From positions 353,537 to 417,536 of the forward strand of contig NZ_QPJW01000002.1 in the NCBI RefSeq assembly GCF_003337355.1: a stretch of 64,000 nt of DNA, read 5' to 3'. Shown here piece after piece: positions 45,002 through 54,167 of the stretch. Below the pieces are notes generated by a model that made no database searches, was not told where the DNA came from, and worked only from the letters and a program-made list of their open reading frames with translations. The position numbers and the translations under genes were made by a program. Every line of letters begins with the position of its first letter. The first letter of the stretch is position 1. The DNA is from Fontibacillus phaseoli (GTDB lineage Bacteria; Bacillota; Bacilli; Paenibacillales; Paenibacillaceae).

Positions 45002-45044
45002 TGTGATTGAAATCACCTGACCAACTTACCTCTGGCGGTATGCT
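45002..45044 (+). promoter_or_regulatory. Fnr-dependent promoter of hcp
   Basis: TGTGA-TTGAAA-TCACC (45002-45017) matches the Fnr/CRP-type consensus TGTGA-N6-TCACA at all but the last base. A -10 box TATGCT lies at 45039-45044, so the centre of the site falls at about -41.5 from the expected start (near 45051), the classical position for activation by Fnr under oxygen limitation. Confidence 0.7.
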
Positions 45045-45098
45045 TCTGGATGTCAAGTATTGATTCTACTATATTTTTCCATAGGAGGTTGTTTTAAG

Positions 45099-46785
45099 AT
45101 GCCCACAACCGCATCATATGTTGGCACTCGGCAGCCATCCATGTTTTGTTATCAGTGCCAGGAGGCGGCCGGCGGAACCGGCTGCACGATTAAAGGTGTT
45201 TGCGGGAAACCGCATGATGTCGCCAATCTGCAAGATCTGCTGATTTATGTTTTGAAGGGCATTTCGTTTCTTTCCATCGGGACACGTCTCCCCGAAGCGT
45301 TCGAGCGGCAGGTGTCCGTATTTATCATGGACTCGTTGTTTGCCACGATCACGAACGCCAATTTTGACCGGGAAGTATTCATCGCCAAAATCCGGGAAGC
45401 GCTCGCTCTGCGGACCAATGTGAGGAGCCATTGGGAAGAGCAGCATGCCGAAACCGCCGCGGCGCTTCCCGATGCCGCCGTATGGCAAACTGACGACGAA
45501 TCCTTGTTCGACGCCAAAGCCAATCAGGTCAGCGTGCTTGCCACGGCCGATCCGGACATCCGCTCTTTGCGCGAACTGTTGACATACGGACTTAAGGGCA
45601 TGGCTGCTTATATGTATCATGCTTTTCACCTGAATCATACGGACGCGGCCGTCGATTTATTTATGCGCCAAGCCCTCGCCGCCACCTTAGACGATTCCTT
45701 AACCGCGGACGATCTTGTCGCTTTAGTCATGGAGGCGGGCAAGTTCGGCGTGGAGGCCATGTCTTTGCTCGATCGGGCTAATACCGGAACCTATGGGCAT
45801 CCCGAAGTAACCCGGGTCAATATCGGCGTCCGTAACCGGCCGGGTATCCTGATACAGCGGGCATGATCTGAAAGACTTGGAGGAACTGCTGCGGCAGACT
45901 GAAGGTACCGGGGTCGATGTGTACACGCATAGCGAGATGCTGCCGGCCCATTACTACCCGGCCTTCAAGAAATACGAGCATTTCGTCGGCAATTATGGGA
46001 ATGCCTGGTGGCAGCAAGCGACGGAATTCGCCGCGTTCAACGGGCCGATTCTGATGACCACTAACTGTATTGTCCCGCCGAAATCTAGCTATTTGGACCG
46101 GATCTATACGACCGGCAACACCGGATTTCCCGATGTACGGCATATTCCGGAAGGCCCGGAGGGGCAGCCTAAGGACTTCTCGGAAATCATTGCCCACGCC
46201 AAATGCTGTAACCCGCCAACCGAGTTGGAGAGCGGCGAAATCGTCGGCGGCTTTGCCCATCATACCGTGACCGGGATCGCCGATCAGGTCGTAGATGCCG
46301 TGAAGGCCGGGGCGATTAAGCGATTTTTCGTCATGGCCGGCTGCGACGGACGGATGAAATCGCGCAATTACTACACGGAGTTCGCCCGGGAGCTTCCCCG
46401 CGGTACGGTCATTTTGACCGCGGGATGCGCCAAGTACAAATACAACAAGCTCGATTTGGGCGAGATCGGCGGCATTCCCCGCGTCCTGGACGCCGGACAA
46501 TGCAACGATTCCTATTCGCTCGCCGTAATCGCGCTGAAACTGAAGGAGATATTGGGCCTCGAGGATATCAACGAACTGCCGATCTCATACAATATCGCCT
46601 GGTATGAGCAAAAAGCGGTGATCGTGCTGCTTGCCCTGCTCTACCTCGGCGTCAAAAACATCCATCTGGGGCCGACGCTCCCCGCGTTCCTTTCGCCGAA
46701 CGTGGCCAACATCCTAGTTGAGAAATTCGGCATCGCCGGGATTACGAACGTTGAGGACGATATGAAGCTGTTCCTGGGCGCGTAA
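45099..46785 (+). pseudogene. hcp: Hybrid-cluster protein (hydroxylamine reductase) with a one-base frameshift
   Basis: Two frames join to a complete Hcp of about 561 residues. The first begins with MFCYQCQEAAGGTGCTIKGV, the N-terminal cluster ligands of class I Hcp, and breaks at RPGILIQRA. The second carries on from [20 protein letters not shown] to [32 protein letters not shown] and [11 protein letters not shown], the hybrid-cluster ligands. Removing one C near 45857 (ATACAGCGGG to ATAAGCGGG) restores SGHD. GGAGG precedes the ATG at 45099. Hcp is linked to NO and hydroxylamine detoxification in anoxia, matching its Fnr promoter. Confidence 0.85.
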
Positions 46786-46812
46786 CGGGCAGATCATTCT
46801 AGTATGCAGGAA

Positions 46813-46861
46813 GCACGAAGAAAAGGCTGCCGAGAAATTCTTGACAGCCTTTTCTTCGTGC
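46813..46861. terminator. Hairpin after hcp
   Basis: A perfect 17-bp inverted repeat (GCACGAAGAAAAGGCTG with its complement) and a 15-nt loop close hcp and the minus-strand fragment beside it. The U-rich part lies inside the stem. Confidence 0.6.
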
Positions 46862-46867
46862 CGAACG

Positions 46868-47142
46868 CTAGTTAGATTTACTTTCCCTGTTCAGATGCTG
46901 CCACTGACGTTCAATATAAACTATTTCATCTGTATCATCAGGATAATGCAGGTCGTAGGGTCGAATTTTAACGAAGTTCACGATTCTTCGTATCGGTTGA
47001 TAAAGACGAGTTGATGAAATCCACGACAGGACGATCGCGATCATCAATCCAAATACACCGATACCCATCATAAATAGAGACATGATTTTTACCTGTTTGG
47101 TCATGTTATCCAAAGAGGTTGCCGTGACATAATTCCAATTTA
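46868..47142 (-). pseudogene. Fragment of a membrane-bound AraC-type regulator
   Basis: The frame reads NWNYVTATSLDNMTKQVKIM, a membrane helix (MSLFMMGIGVFGLMIAIVLS), then TRLYQPIRRIVNFVKIRPYD and YIERQWQHLNRE before stopping. The same order (GWVYLSATSMESLTKE, helix, RRMYTPIERLLNLM) occurs in the large AraC regulator at 57.7-60.0 kb. Both the sensing domain and the DNA-binding domain are lost, so this is a relic of a paralogous regulator of the pectin locus. Confidence 0.7.
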
Positions 47143-47147
47143 GTATA

Positions 47148-47189
47148 CAAGAAGTACAACCCTCATTTTCTGAGTGATTGTACTTCTTG
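47148..47189 (-). terminator. Hairpin downstream of the kinase gene
   Basis: CAAGAAGTACAA and its complement form a perfect 12-bp stem (47148-47159, 47178-47189). It lies about 115 bp past the end of the kdgK-like gene and can serve as the end of the pectin operon. Confidence 0.5.
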
Positions 47190-47303
47190 CATCAAAGGGG
47201 CTTTTTCAGCCTAATGTTCTTTCCACACGACGTTCTCTCCATATTTCACATGATGCTAAAAGTAGCCTAGAGCTATAGCAAGCATCCTATCAGAAAATTG
47301 TTC

Positions 47304-48248
47304 CTAGCGTTCCACATGACCCCGCCCTGCCAAAGAAGCTTCAACTTCCTCTCTGGCAGGCAACCCTTCCCAATCTCCCGGTGCTTGAATGACTTTCGAG
47401 CCGACCAGATTACCCAGCCTGATCGCTTCCTCATTAGAATGTCCCTCAATCAGCCCGGCCAGAAACCCCGCACAAAAACCGTCGCCCGCGCCAACGGAAT
47501 CGACCACGTTTTTCACTTGGAAGTAAGGTACCTCCGTAAGCTTTCCTTGCTCCAGTAGATAGGTCACATTCGGTCCGCCTTTGATAATTTTCACGGCGGA
47601 TAATTTGTTCAGCTCAGGGAAGAGTTCATCCAAGCTCTCTGATTGATAGAGCAGCCGCAGCTCATCCAGACCCGGGAGATAATAATCGGCCTGCTCCGCC
47701 AGGGCCAGCAAAACCGGCCTGGCTTCTTCCGCGCTCCACAGCTTCATACGAAGATTAGGGTCAAAGCTCACTTTGGTCCCATGCTTCTTGGCCAATTTCA
47801 CCGCTCTGAACACGGTATCCCTGCATGTATTGCTTAAAGCGGCGGTAATACCGGTAATATGCAAAATTTCAGCGTTCGCGATATAGGCTTCGTTCAGATG
47901 TTCCGGACGCATGGCACTGGCGGCGGAGTACTTGCGGTAGTAATAGACCGAACTCCTGTCGCCAACCTTTTCCCGCATCATTAACCCTGTGGGGGCATCA
48001 TCAGCAAACAGCACGCTGGACATGTCCACTCCCTCGCCCCGGATTGCTTTGAAAATACGGCGCCCTACGGGATCGTTGCCCAGCCTGCCGAACCAGCCTG
48101 CCGAAATCCCCAATCTGGCCAGGCCGATGGCAACATTGCTCTCGGCTCCGCCGAATGACATTTCCAGCCCCGGACTGTACTCCAACCCTTTTAAACCCGA
48201 CGACATCAATAATCCCATACTTTCCCCGAACGTTATAACCTTGGGCAC
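47304..48248 (-). CDS. kdgK: PfkB-family sugar kinase, probable 2-keto-3-deoxygluconate kinase
   Basis: A PfkB/ribokinase-fold kinase of about 314 residues. It opens KVITFGESMGLLM and contains the substrate loop SFGGAESNVAIGLARLG, the middle FDPNLRMKLW and the C-terminal catalytic motif SVGAGDGFCAGFLAGL, with the anion hole and Asp base. In this operon phosphorylation of KDG to KDPG is the expected reaction, the last step of galacturonate breakdown before the aldolase. The start is uncertain: GTG at 48248 is favoured because family homology begins there, with GGAGGAGG about 14 bases upstream; the frame is open to a GTG at 48305. Confidence 0.82.
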   Translation of the reverse strand: MPKVITFGESMGLLMSSGLKGLEYSPGLEMSFGGAESNVAIGLARLGISAGWFGRLGNDPVGRRIFKAIRGEGVDMSSVLFADDAPTGLMMREKVGDRSSVYYYRKYSAASAMRPEHLNEAYIANAEILHITGITAALSNTCRDTVFRAVKLAKKHGTKVSFDPNLRMKLWSAEEARPVLLALAEQADYYLPGLDELRLLYQSESLDELFPELNKLSAVKIIKGGPNVTYLLEQGKLTEVPYFQVKNVVDSVGAGDGFCAGFLAGLIEGHSNEEAIRLGNLVGSKVIQAPGDWEGLPAREEVEASLAGRGHVER

Positions 48249-48379
48249 GCCCGATAAAGCGGCCTCCTCCGGTATATTACGAAACAATACGCAACAACTC
48301 CTCACGACCCAAAATCATCGGATTCCTGCGGAACCCCGCAACCGAACCCATGATATTTATCAACGAATTCCGGGTCTTC

Positions 48380-49360
48380 TCATTCCGAATCCCTGTCTCC
48401 CCGTTTCCAGAAATCACTGCCGGAAAAAATATTGTCCTTACGGAAGTCCGCTTCCCCTTCCCCCGCTTCAAAACAATCTCCCCAAGGCACCCGTTGCAAA
48501 CGTAACGCGGCTGCATCGAAGACCCCAAATTCCTGATAACAAACGCTGTCTTCGTTCGCGGGGTCACCCCAATTGTCCCAGCCCAGAGGATGAATGTGTG
48601 CGCCCATTTTGCAGTCCACGAACGCGGTCTTGGCATACTCGCGCCACGGCCGTCCCAGAAATACCGAGGACACTCCGGGCTCCGCAGTCAGATAGCAGTT
48701 CTTGAACACATAACCGTACTCTTGTCCATAAGGAGTAGAAGCCGCCGTAATATAGCTTTCTCTGTTTCCGCTATGAAGCAGGCTGCGTATTTCACAATGC
48801 TCGAACAAGGCCGTCGCCCCGCCGAAAATAAAATCGACCGTACCCTCAATGCGGCAATTCCGATAGTACTGCCGATAATGCGGGCGATGATCACGCAAGG
48901 GTATTCCGCCAAAACTCGGTCTTTCTTTAGGCACGGGCGGCAACGGTCCCGTAAACAACGTGTCCTGATGGCCTTTAAAAGTACAGTTCCTAAATACAGT
49001 CTGATCACAATGGGCATATACGGCGACCGCCTGTCCAATGTTCTCGCCTTGTCCGGCCACATTCGCTATCACGAGATTGTCCAAGACGAGGTGGCTGCCG
49101 CCCAGAAATAAGGTCGGCGTCGCAAATGTCCCGATTTCCTCCCCGCTTTCATCAAATTCCTTGGCGTACCGGTTCATCTTAATTTCCACGTGCCCAATCC
49201 CGATCAGGTGAAGATGCGAACGATAGATTCGTACCGTTTCTTCATATACCCCGGATAAAATATGCAAGGTAGCCGGTTCCATGGATGACGACTTCTCCAA
49301 GACATCAACCGCTGCTTGAATACTATGAAAATCGCAGAACGATTGTTTTCCCACCAACAT
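48380..49360 (-). CDS. Pectin methylesterase (CE8)
   Basis: A 326-residue pectinesterase with the parallel beta-helix motifs of CE8: GQAVAVY, GHQDTLF with catalytic Asp, GTVDFIFGGATALFE with the second Asp, and FLGRPWREYAKT with the Arg. There is no signal peptide, so it removes methyl esters from imported oligogalacturonides in the cytoplasm. AAAGGAAC precedes the ATG. The gene lies between a truncated esterase gene and the kinase gene. Confidence 0.9.
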   Translation of the reverse strand: MLVGKQSFCDFHSIQAAVDVLEKSSSMEPATLHILSGVYEETVRIYRSHLHLIGIGHVEIKMNRYAKEFDESGEEIGTFATPTLFLGGSHLVLDNLVIANVAGQGENIGQAVAVYAHCDQTVFRNCTFKGHQDTLFTGPLPPVPKERPSFGGIPLRDHRPHYRQYYRNCRIEGTVDFIFGGATALFEHCEIRSLLHSGNRESYITAASTPYGQEYGYVFKNCYLTAEPGVSSVFLGRPWREYAKTAFVDCKMGAHIHPLGWDNWGDPANEDSVCYQEFGVFDAAALRLQRVPWGDCFEAGEGEADFRKDNIFSGSDFWKRGDRDSE

Positions 49361-49390
49361 GATTTGCTCGTTCCTTTCGCTTTTTCTACA

Positions 49391-49585
49391 TTACAGACTA
49401 CGCTTGATTACGTTGCGTTCCCGGCTCTCCAGTTCAGGCTCAGGCACCCGTTCGATACCGTTCAAATTCAGCAAGAGGGACTCCAGACTGTACCCGTCCA
49501 GTTCCTCCTGTCTTAGCGTCTTCACCGAAATCGGCTTATCTTCCGGGAGATCGCCCAGCAATTGTTGCAATGAATCGCGATCCAT
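49391..49585 (-). pseudogene. Truncated alpha/beta-hydrolase (acetyl-esterase-like) N terminus
   Basis: A 64-codon frame behind AGGAGGAAGCAAAGG reads MDRDSLQQLLGDLPEDKPIS and then DGYSLESLLLNLNGIERVPE. This is the typical N terminus of dienelactone-hydrolase or acetylxylan-esterase-like proteins, which continue for about 300 more residues. Here it ends 20 residues later, just before the pectinesterase gene. A deletion has probably removed an esterase that deacetylated pectin fragments. Confidence 0.6.
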
Positions 49586-49652
49586 CCTTTGCTTCCTCCT
49601 CTTGCAACCCGCCAAGTTTCTTTCCGGCGATCCCCGTCGCCTTTCACCCGCT

Positions 49653-51005
49653 TCATTCCGACGGGACCACGGTTACCTGCTCCACCAATTTTTCGGTCTT
49701 GGCCGTGTTCTTCGAACGGCAATTCATGACTTCCACATCTTCCCCGTTTTCGATGTAAAAGGCCGGGCCCTCATGGTTTTCGATCGTCACCTGCCTAAAC
49801 TGCACGTCCCGCACATTTCCCAAAAAGAAGCCGCGGTTATGCATGTCTTCGATCCCCGCCATCATCGCAGGACGGCCGGGAATCGCATTTTTCGCCATCG
49901 AAATCTCAATGCCGTCGAACGTGATCTCCGATATATACTGTTCCGCGAGCCCGTAAATGAACCCGGCTGCGGCGTGCACATTGCGAGCGGTAATATTCGT
50001 GAAATGAATGCGCCGGAAATTCGGCGTCTCTCCGGTAACCGGATACGGATTTTTATCCCATACGTACTTTTCCTTGCCGCGGGGGCCGCAGAAATAATAG
50101 AGGTTCATAATAAACGGACAGATCACGTCCTCCATTACCACGTTGCTGATGCGAATGTCTTCGACGATCCCTCCCCGGCCCCGCCGGGATTTCAGGCGAA
50201 TGCCGCGATCCGTCTGTTTGAAGATGCAGTTGCTGATCGTGACATTGCGAATATTACCGCTCATTTCGCTGCCCAGCACGACGCCGCCGTGCCCATGAAC
50301 CATCGTACAATTCGTGATCGTAATATTTTCGCATGGAACCCGCTCTGCCGTATCTTCGGTTCCCGCCTTGATCGCGATGCAATCGTCGCCCACATCGATA
50401 TTACAGTTGCTGATCCTTACATTCGTGCAGGATTCCGGATTAATGCCGTCCGTATTCGGCGAATCCGCCGGGTTATAAATGGAAAGATTGTCGATGGTTA
50501 CGTCGTAGCAAAGAATCGGATTGACGGTCCAGCTCGGGGAATTTTTCAGCGTTACATCTTTCAGCGTTACCCGCCGGCAGCGGTCAAAGCTGATCAGCTT
50601 CGGCCTTGGATATTCAAGTTGTTCCGGCGTGTTCCGGTGCTTCTCCCACCAAGGCTGCCCGTTTCCGTCCAGACAGCCATCTCCGGTTACCGAAACATGT
50701 TCCAACTCGCTTCCGTAAATACAGGAAGCGTGGACCGGACGCTTCACCCCCTCCCATCTGGATTCCACCACCGGATAATCTTCCGGATTACTGCTGAACG
50801 ACAGGACGGCGCCGGGGCTTAACCGGAGTTCGACATGGCTTTTCATCATAATCGCACCCGTCAAGTAAGTCCCTGCCGGTACATAAACCGTCCCGCCCCC
50901 CGCCTGGCTCGCCGCTTTAATCGCAGCCGCGATCGCTTCCGTCGCGGGCACTCCGCTGTTCTTTAGCGCACCGAAATCGGCAATGTTAAACAGTTGCATA
51001 GCCAT
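49653..51005 (-). CDS. Polygalacturonase-type glycoside hydrolase family 28
   Basis: A 450-residue right-handed beta-helix enzyme. All GH28 motifs are present in order: NTDGINPESC, VGDDCIAIKAG (paired catalytic Asp), HGHGGVVLGS and GIRLKSRRG. No signal peptide is visible, so like many Paenibacillus GH28 proteins it is cytoplasmic and trims galacturonides or rhamnogalacturonides after import. The start follows TAGGAGAAC. It is six bases from the GH105 gene, so they are co-transcribed. Confidence 0.9.
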   Translation of the reverse strand: MAMQLFNIADFGALKNSGVPATEAIAAAIKAASQAGGGTVYVPAGTYLTGAIMMKSHVELRLSPGAVLSFSSNPEDYPVVESRWEGVKRPVHASCIYGSELEHVSVTGDGCLDGNGQPWWEKHRNTPEQLEYPRPKLISFDRCRRVTLKDVTLKNSPSWTVNPILCYDVTIDNLSIYNPADSPNTDGINPESCTNVRISNCNIDVGDDCIAIKAGTEDTAERVPCENITITNCTMVHGHGGVVLGSEMSGNIRNVTISNCIFKQTDRGIRLKSRRGRGGIVEDIRISNVVMEDVICPFIMNLYYFCGPRGKEKYVWDKNPYPVTGETPNFRRIHFTNITARNVHAAAGFIYGLAEQYISEITFDGIEISMAKNAIPGRPAMMAGIEDMHNRGFFLGNVRDVQFRQVTIENHEGPAFYIENGEDVEVMNCRSKNTAKTEKLVEQVTVVPSE

Positions 51006-51011
51006 GTTCTC

Positions 51012-52109
51012 CTATCTATTCAATAAAGTTTGCATTTCAACACATGCCATGACAAAGGCCCCGACCCCGTGCAAATCGTTTTTTACCTTCGGCCGGGTGA
51101 CGTAGTTCTCGTAATCGCCTGCCGAGGTGCCGATGCAGATGTCCGGAAGCACAAACCGGCCCGCTTCATCCCATTCGACGACCGCGGTTAATCCCTCGAA
51201 CCCTTTTCGGGCGGCGGCCAGAGCATCTTCCCCAGCCACTCCGTGTTTCACGGCTTTGGCGATCGTGTACACGAACAGGCAGGACCCGGAAGTTTCCAGC
51301 CAATTCTCCGGCCGGTCCCCCTTGTCGACCACTTGATACCAAAGCCCGCTCTCTTGGTCCTGATAACGGATGAGCGCATATACGAAATCATGCAACTCTT
51401 TAGCCAGGCCATCCCGCCCCTGCGAATGAGCCGGCAGCAAATCGAGAAACTGGGATAAGGCAAGGCCGTACCAGCCCAGTGATCTGCTCCAGAATTCCGG
51501 GGAGCACCCCGTCTGCGGGTCTGACCACGGCATCCGGCGGCTTTCGTCCCAAGCGTGATACAACAGGCCGGTATCTTCATCCTTCATGTTTTTCCGCATA
51601 AGCCTTTCCTGGTGCAGGACCGTCTCCCGTAACCCCTCGTCGCCGTAAACATTGGCATATTTCAAGGAAAATACCCCCGCCATATACAGCCCATCCAGCC
51701 ACATCTGATTCGGGTACTTATCCTTGTGCCAATATCCGCCCTCGGACGTTTTATTCAAGGTTAGCAGCAGATTTCGCAGTTTTTCCGCAGCGATCCTGTA
51801 CTTGGATCGGCCGCTCCGTTCATGCAGCCTGAAGAGGAGAAGTCCCGCCTGCACAGCATCCAGTTCATCCCTGGCAAAATAGAAATTTCCGTATTCATCT
51901 ACCAGATCATCCACATAGGCCTGGATGTAATCCATATAACGGTCATCTTGAACGGCTTCCCAAAATAGCTCCATCCCGCATAGAAAGACCCCTTGATGAT
52001 AGTGCCAGCGGTGCGCGGGAGGAAGTCCGCCCGCCGTGTAAGTGTTCATTAAAGAATCGCAAGCCTTCTGGGCCCATTTCATCGGTGTGTCCGGCCGACT
52101 AACTGTCAT
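51012..52109 (-). CDS. Glycoside hydrolase family 105 (unsaturated uronyl hydrolase)
   Basis: A 365-residue (alpha/alpha)6-barrel protein similar to YteR/YesR. Recognisable parts are HRWHYHQGVFLCGMELFWEA at the start, MWLDGLYMAGVF with the catalytic-type Asp, and RSLGWYGLALSQFLDLLP. GH105 enzymes hydrate the delta-4,5 unsaturated sugar left by pectate or rhamnogalacturonan lyases. No lyase is seen in this window. GGAAGGAGC precedes the ATG. It lies between the permease and GH28 genes. Confidence 0.9.
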   Translation of the reverse strand: MTVSRPDTPMKWAQKACDSLMNTYTAGGLPPAHRWHYHQGVFLCGMELFWEAVQDDRYMDYIQAYVDDLVDEYGNFYFARDELDAVQAGLLLFRLHERSGRSKYRIAAEKLRNLLLTLNKTSEGGYWHKDKYPNQMWLDGLYMAGVFSLKYANVYGDEGLRETVLHQERLMRKNMKDEDTGLLYHAWDESRRMPWSDPQTGCSPEFWSRSLGWYGLALSQFLDLLPAHSQGRDGLAKELHDFVYALIRYQDQESGLWYQVVDKGDRPENWLETSGSCLFVYTIAKAVKHGVAGEDALAAARKGFEGLTAVVEWDEAGRFVLPDICIGTSAGDYENYVTRPKVKNDLHGVGAFVMACVEMQTLLNR

Positions 52110-52185
52110 CTCAAAGCTCCTTCCAAATATGAGTACTCTCTCCGGTCGCTTTCATGCTTACTCTTTCGTGCTTACTCCTTCATGC

Positions 52186-53061
52186 CTACCCTTTCATCGA
52201 TCCTAACATGGCGCCTTTGGCGAAATGCTTCTGCAAATATGGATACACCATAAGAATAGGAAGCGTAGCCACAACGATAACCGCCATCTTGATCGTCTGA
52301 TCCGGCGGCGGAACGGTGCCGTCGAGCGTGCTGCTGTGATCCATTCCGCTGGCAAGGACTACGATTTGTCTCAGCAATACCTGGATCGGCCACTTGGCGC
52401 TGTCATCCAGATAAAGAATGGCGCTCATATAGGTGTTCCAATAAGTTACTGCGTAGAACAAGGAAATCGTGGCAATCGCCGGCATCGATAACGGCAGCAC
52501 AATTTTGAACAAAATGCCGAAGTCGCTGCAGCCGTCGATTTTTGCCGATTCTTCCAGTCCCTCGGGAATGTTTTGAAAAAAGTTTTTGAGAATGATCATA
52601 TTGAACGCACTGATCGCTGACGGAAGAATAAGCGCCGCATACGAATCGATCAGCCCTAATTCTTTCACGATCAGAAAAGTCGGAATCATCCCGCCATTAA
52701 ACAACATAGTGAATACGACCAGAAAGTTGAAAATATTGCGTCCATCCAAATCTTTTCTGGAAAGGCCGTACGCCATTAATGCAGTAATAAACATACTGAA
52801 CAACGTACCTATAACCGTGACGCCAATGGACACGCCCATCGCTTTAAAAATCGTGTTCGTCGAAAAAATAAACTTGTATGCATCCAGGCTCCATACCTTA
52901 GGGATCAGCACGAATTTGTTCGCCGCCAGTTCCGCGCTTGTCGTGAAAGAGCCCGCAACGACATGGACAAAAGGAAGCACCGTAATCAAAGCTATGATTG
53001 CCAGCAGCGTAAAGTTAATAGCCGCATAAATTTTGCCGCTGATAGATCTGTCTTCTACCAT
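52186..53061 (-). CDS. Carbohydrate ABC permease, LplC/YtcP type (pectin operon)
   Basis: A 291-residue CUT1 permease. The EAA loop is EESAKIDGCSDFGILFKIVLPLS and the C terminus reads YPYLQKHFAKGAMLGSMKG, the LplC-branch ending also found in the other importer at 31.5 kb. With the LplB-type partner 18 bp upstream it forms the membrane channel for galacturonide oligomers delivered by the binding proteins at 54.2 and 55.9 kb. No ATPase gene is nearby. Confidence 0.9.
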   Translation of the reverse strand: MVEDRSISGKIYAAINFTLLAIIALITVLPFVHVVAGSFTTSAELAANKFVLIPKVWSLDAYKFIFSTNTIFKAMGVSIGVTVIGTLFSMFITALMAYGLSRKDLDGRNIFNFLVVFTMLFNGGMIPTFLIVKELGLIDSYAALILPSAISAFNMIILKNFFQNIPEGLEESAKIDGCSDFGILFKIVLPLSMPAIATISLFYAVTYWNTYMSAILYLDDSAKWPIQVLLRQIVVLASGMDHSSTLDGTVPPPDQTIKMAVIVVATLPILMVYPYLQKHFAKGAMLGSMKG

Positions 53062-53079
53062 TCCAATTCCTCCCGCGTA

Positions 53080-54048
53080 TCAATAAACGCCTTCTTCTCC
53101 CATTTTCTTGGATATCCGGTTTACGAGCATGACCATGATCAAGCCGATGATCGATTTAAAGAATCCGATCGCCGTACTGTAACTGAACTGGCCTTGCCTT
53201 AAACCTGCCGTAAAGACATACGTATCGATAATTTCCGCTACTTCCCGGTTCATGGAGTTAAGCAGCAGATAGACATGTTCAAAGCCCAGATCCAGCACGT
53301 GACCGATTTTCAAGATGAACAAGGTAACGATAACGCCCCGAATCGCCGGCAGCGTAATATGCCACACTTGCCGCAACCTTCCGGCTCCGTCCATTCGCGC
53401 CGCCTCATAAAGTCCCGGGTCGATTGCCGCAATGGAGGCCAGGTAAATGATCGTACCCCAGCCCGCTTCTCTCCAGATGACCTGAAAAATATACATCGGC
53501 CTGAACCAGCCGGGACTAAGGAGAAAATTGATTTTATTAAAGCCGAAATAAACAAGCAGTTCGTTGATGATGCCTCCGTCCATCGTGACCATAACGAAGG
53601 AAATGGAGACGATAATGACCCAGGACATAAAATGGGGCAAATAAACCATGGTCTGGAATATCCTCTTGAAGAAGTTACCTCGGAGTTCATTTAGCATCAG
53701 CGCCAGAATGATCGGTACCGGAAAATAAATAAACAGATTCAGCGCGAATAGGATTAGCGTATTTTTTAAAATCGTAAAAAATTCCGGCTCGGTGAACAGC
53801 CTTTTGAAATGCTCCAGCCCGACCCACTCGCTGCCGGTTATTCCCTGATAAGGCTTGTAGTCTTGAAATGAAATAATCAGTCCGTACATCGGAGCGTATT
53901 TAAAAATAAGAAAATAGAGCACTCCCGGCAATAACATGACATAGATCCATTTGTTTCTCCACAGCCGTTTTTTGAGGTCCCCGGTCTTCTTTCCCCTCTT
54001 TGGCCGGAATTTGGGAGCTGCGCTGGACGGAGCGGTGACTTCCTGCAT
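53080..54048 (-). CDS. Carbohydrate ABC permease, LplB type (pectin operon)
   Basis: A 322-residue CUT1 permease starting at the ATG at 54048 (MQEVTAPSSA...) behind GAGAGGAAGAG; the frame extends 27 codons further but overlaps the preceding hairpin region. It has the N-terminal WRNKWIYVMLLPGVLYFLIF, the EAA loop YEAARMDGAGRLRQVWHITLP and the ending NRISKKMGEEGVY. It pairs with the following LplC-type permease. Confidence 0.9.
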   Translation of the reverse strand: MQEVTAPSSAAPKFRPKRGKKTGDLKKRLWRNKWIYVMLLPGVLYFLIFKYAPMYGLIISFQDYKPYQGITGSEWVGLEHFKRLFTEPEFFTILKNTLILFALNLFIYFPVPIILALMLNELRGNFFKRIFQTMVYLPHFMSWVIIVSISFVMVTMDGGIINELLVYFGFNKINFLLSPGWFRPMYIFQVIWREAGWGTIIYLASIAAIDPGLYEAARMDGAGRLRQVWHITLPAIRGVIVTLFILKIGHVLDLGFEHVYLLLNSMNREVAEIIDTYVFTAGLRQGQFSYSTAIGFFKSIIGLIMVMLVNRISKKMGEEGVY

Positions 54049-54112
54049 GAGTCTCTTCCTCTCTGCTTCATAATTACAACGCACTTCAGCTAAAACCACT
54101 GTAATGGGTTGG

Positions 54113-54143
54113 AAAAGGCTATTGAACATTTCAATAGCCTTTT
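54113..54143 (-). terminator. Partial terminator between binding protein and permease genes
   Basis: AAAAGGCTATTGAA and its complement (54113-54126, 54130-54143) form a strong hairpin ending in TTTT on the minus strand. A hairpin at this point commonly leaves the binding protein in excess over the permeases. Confidence 0.6.
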
Positions 54144-54167
54144 CGGTTTTAAAGTTCCGTTATCTCA

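Noticed and set aside
49359..50822. 487-codon plus-strand frame
   Set aside because: Shadow of GH28, whose full motif set is on the minus strand; Arg/His-rich antisense composition.
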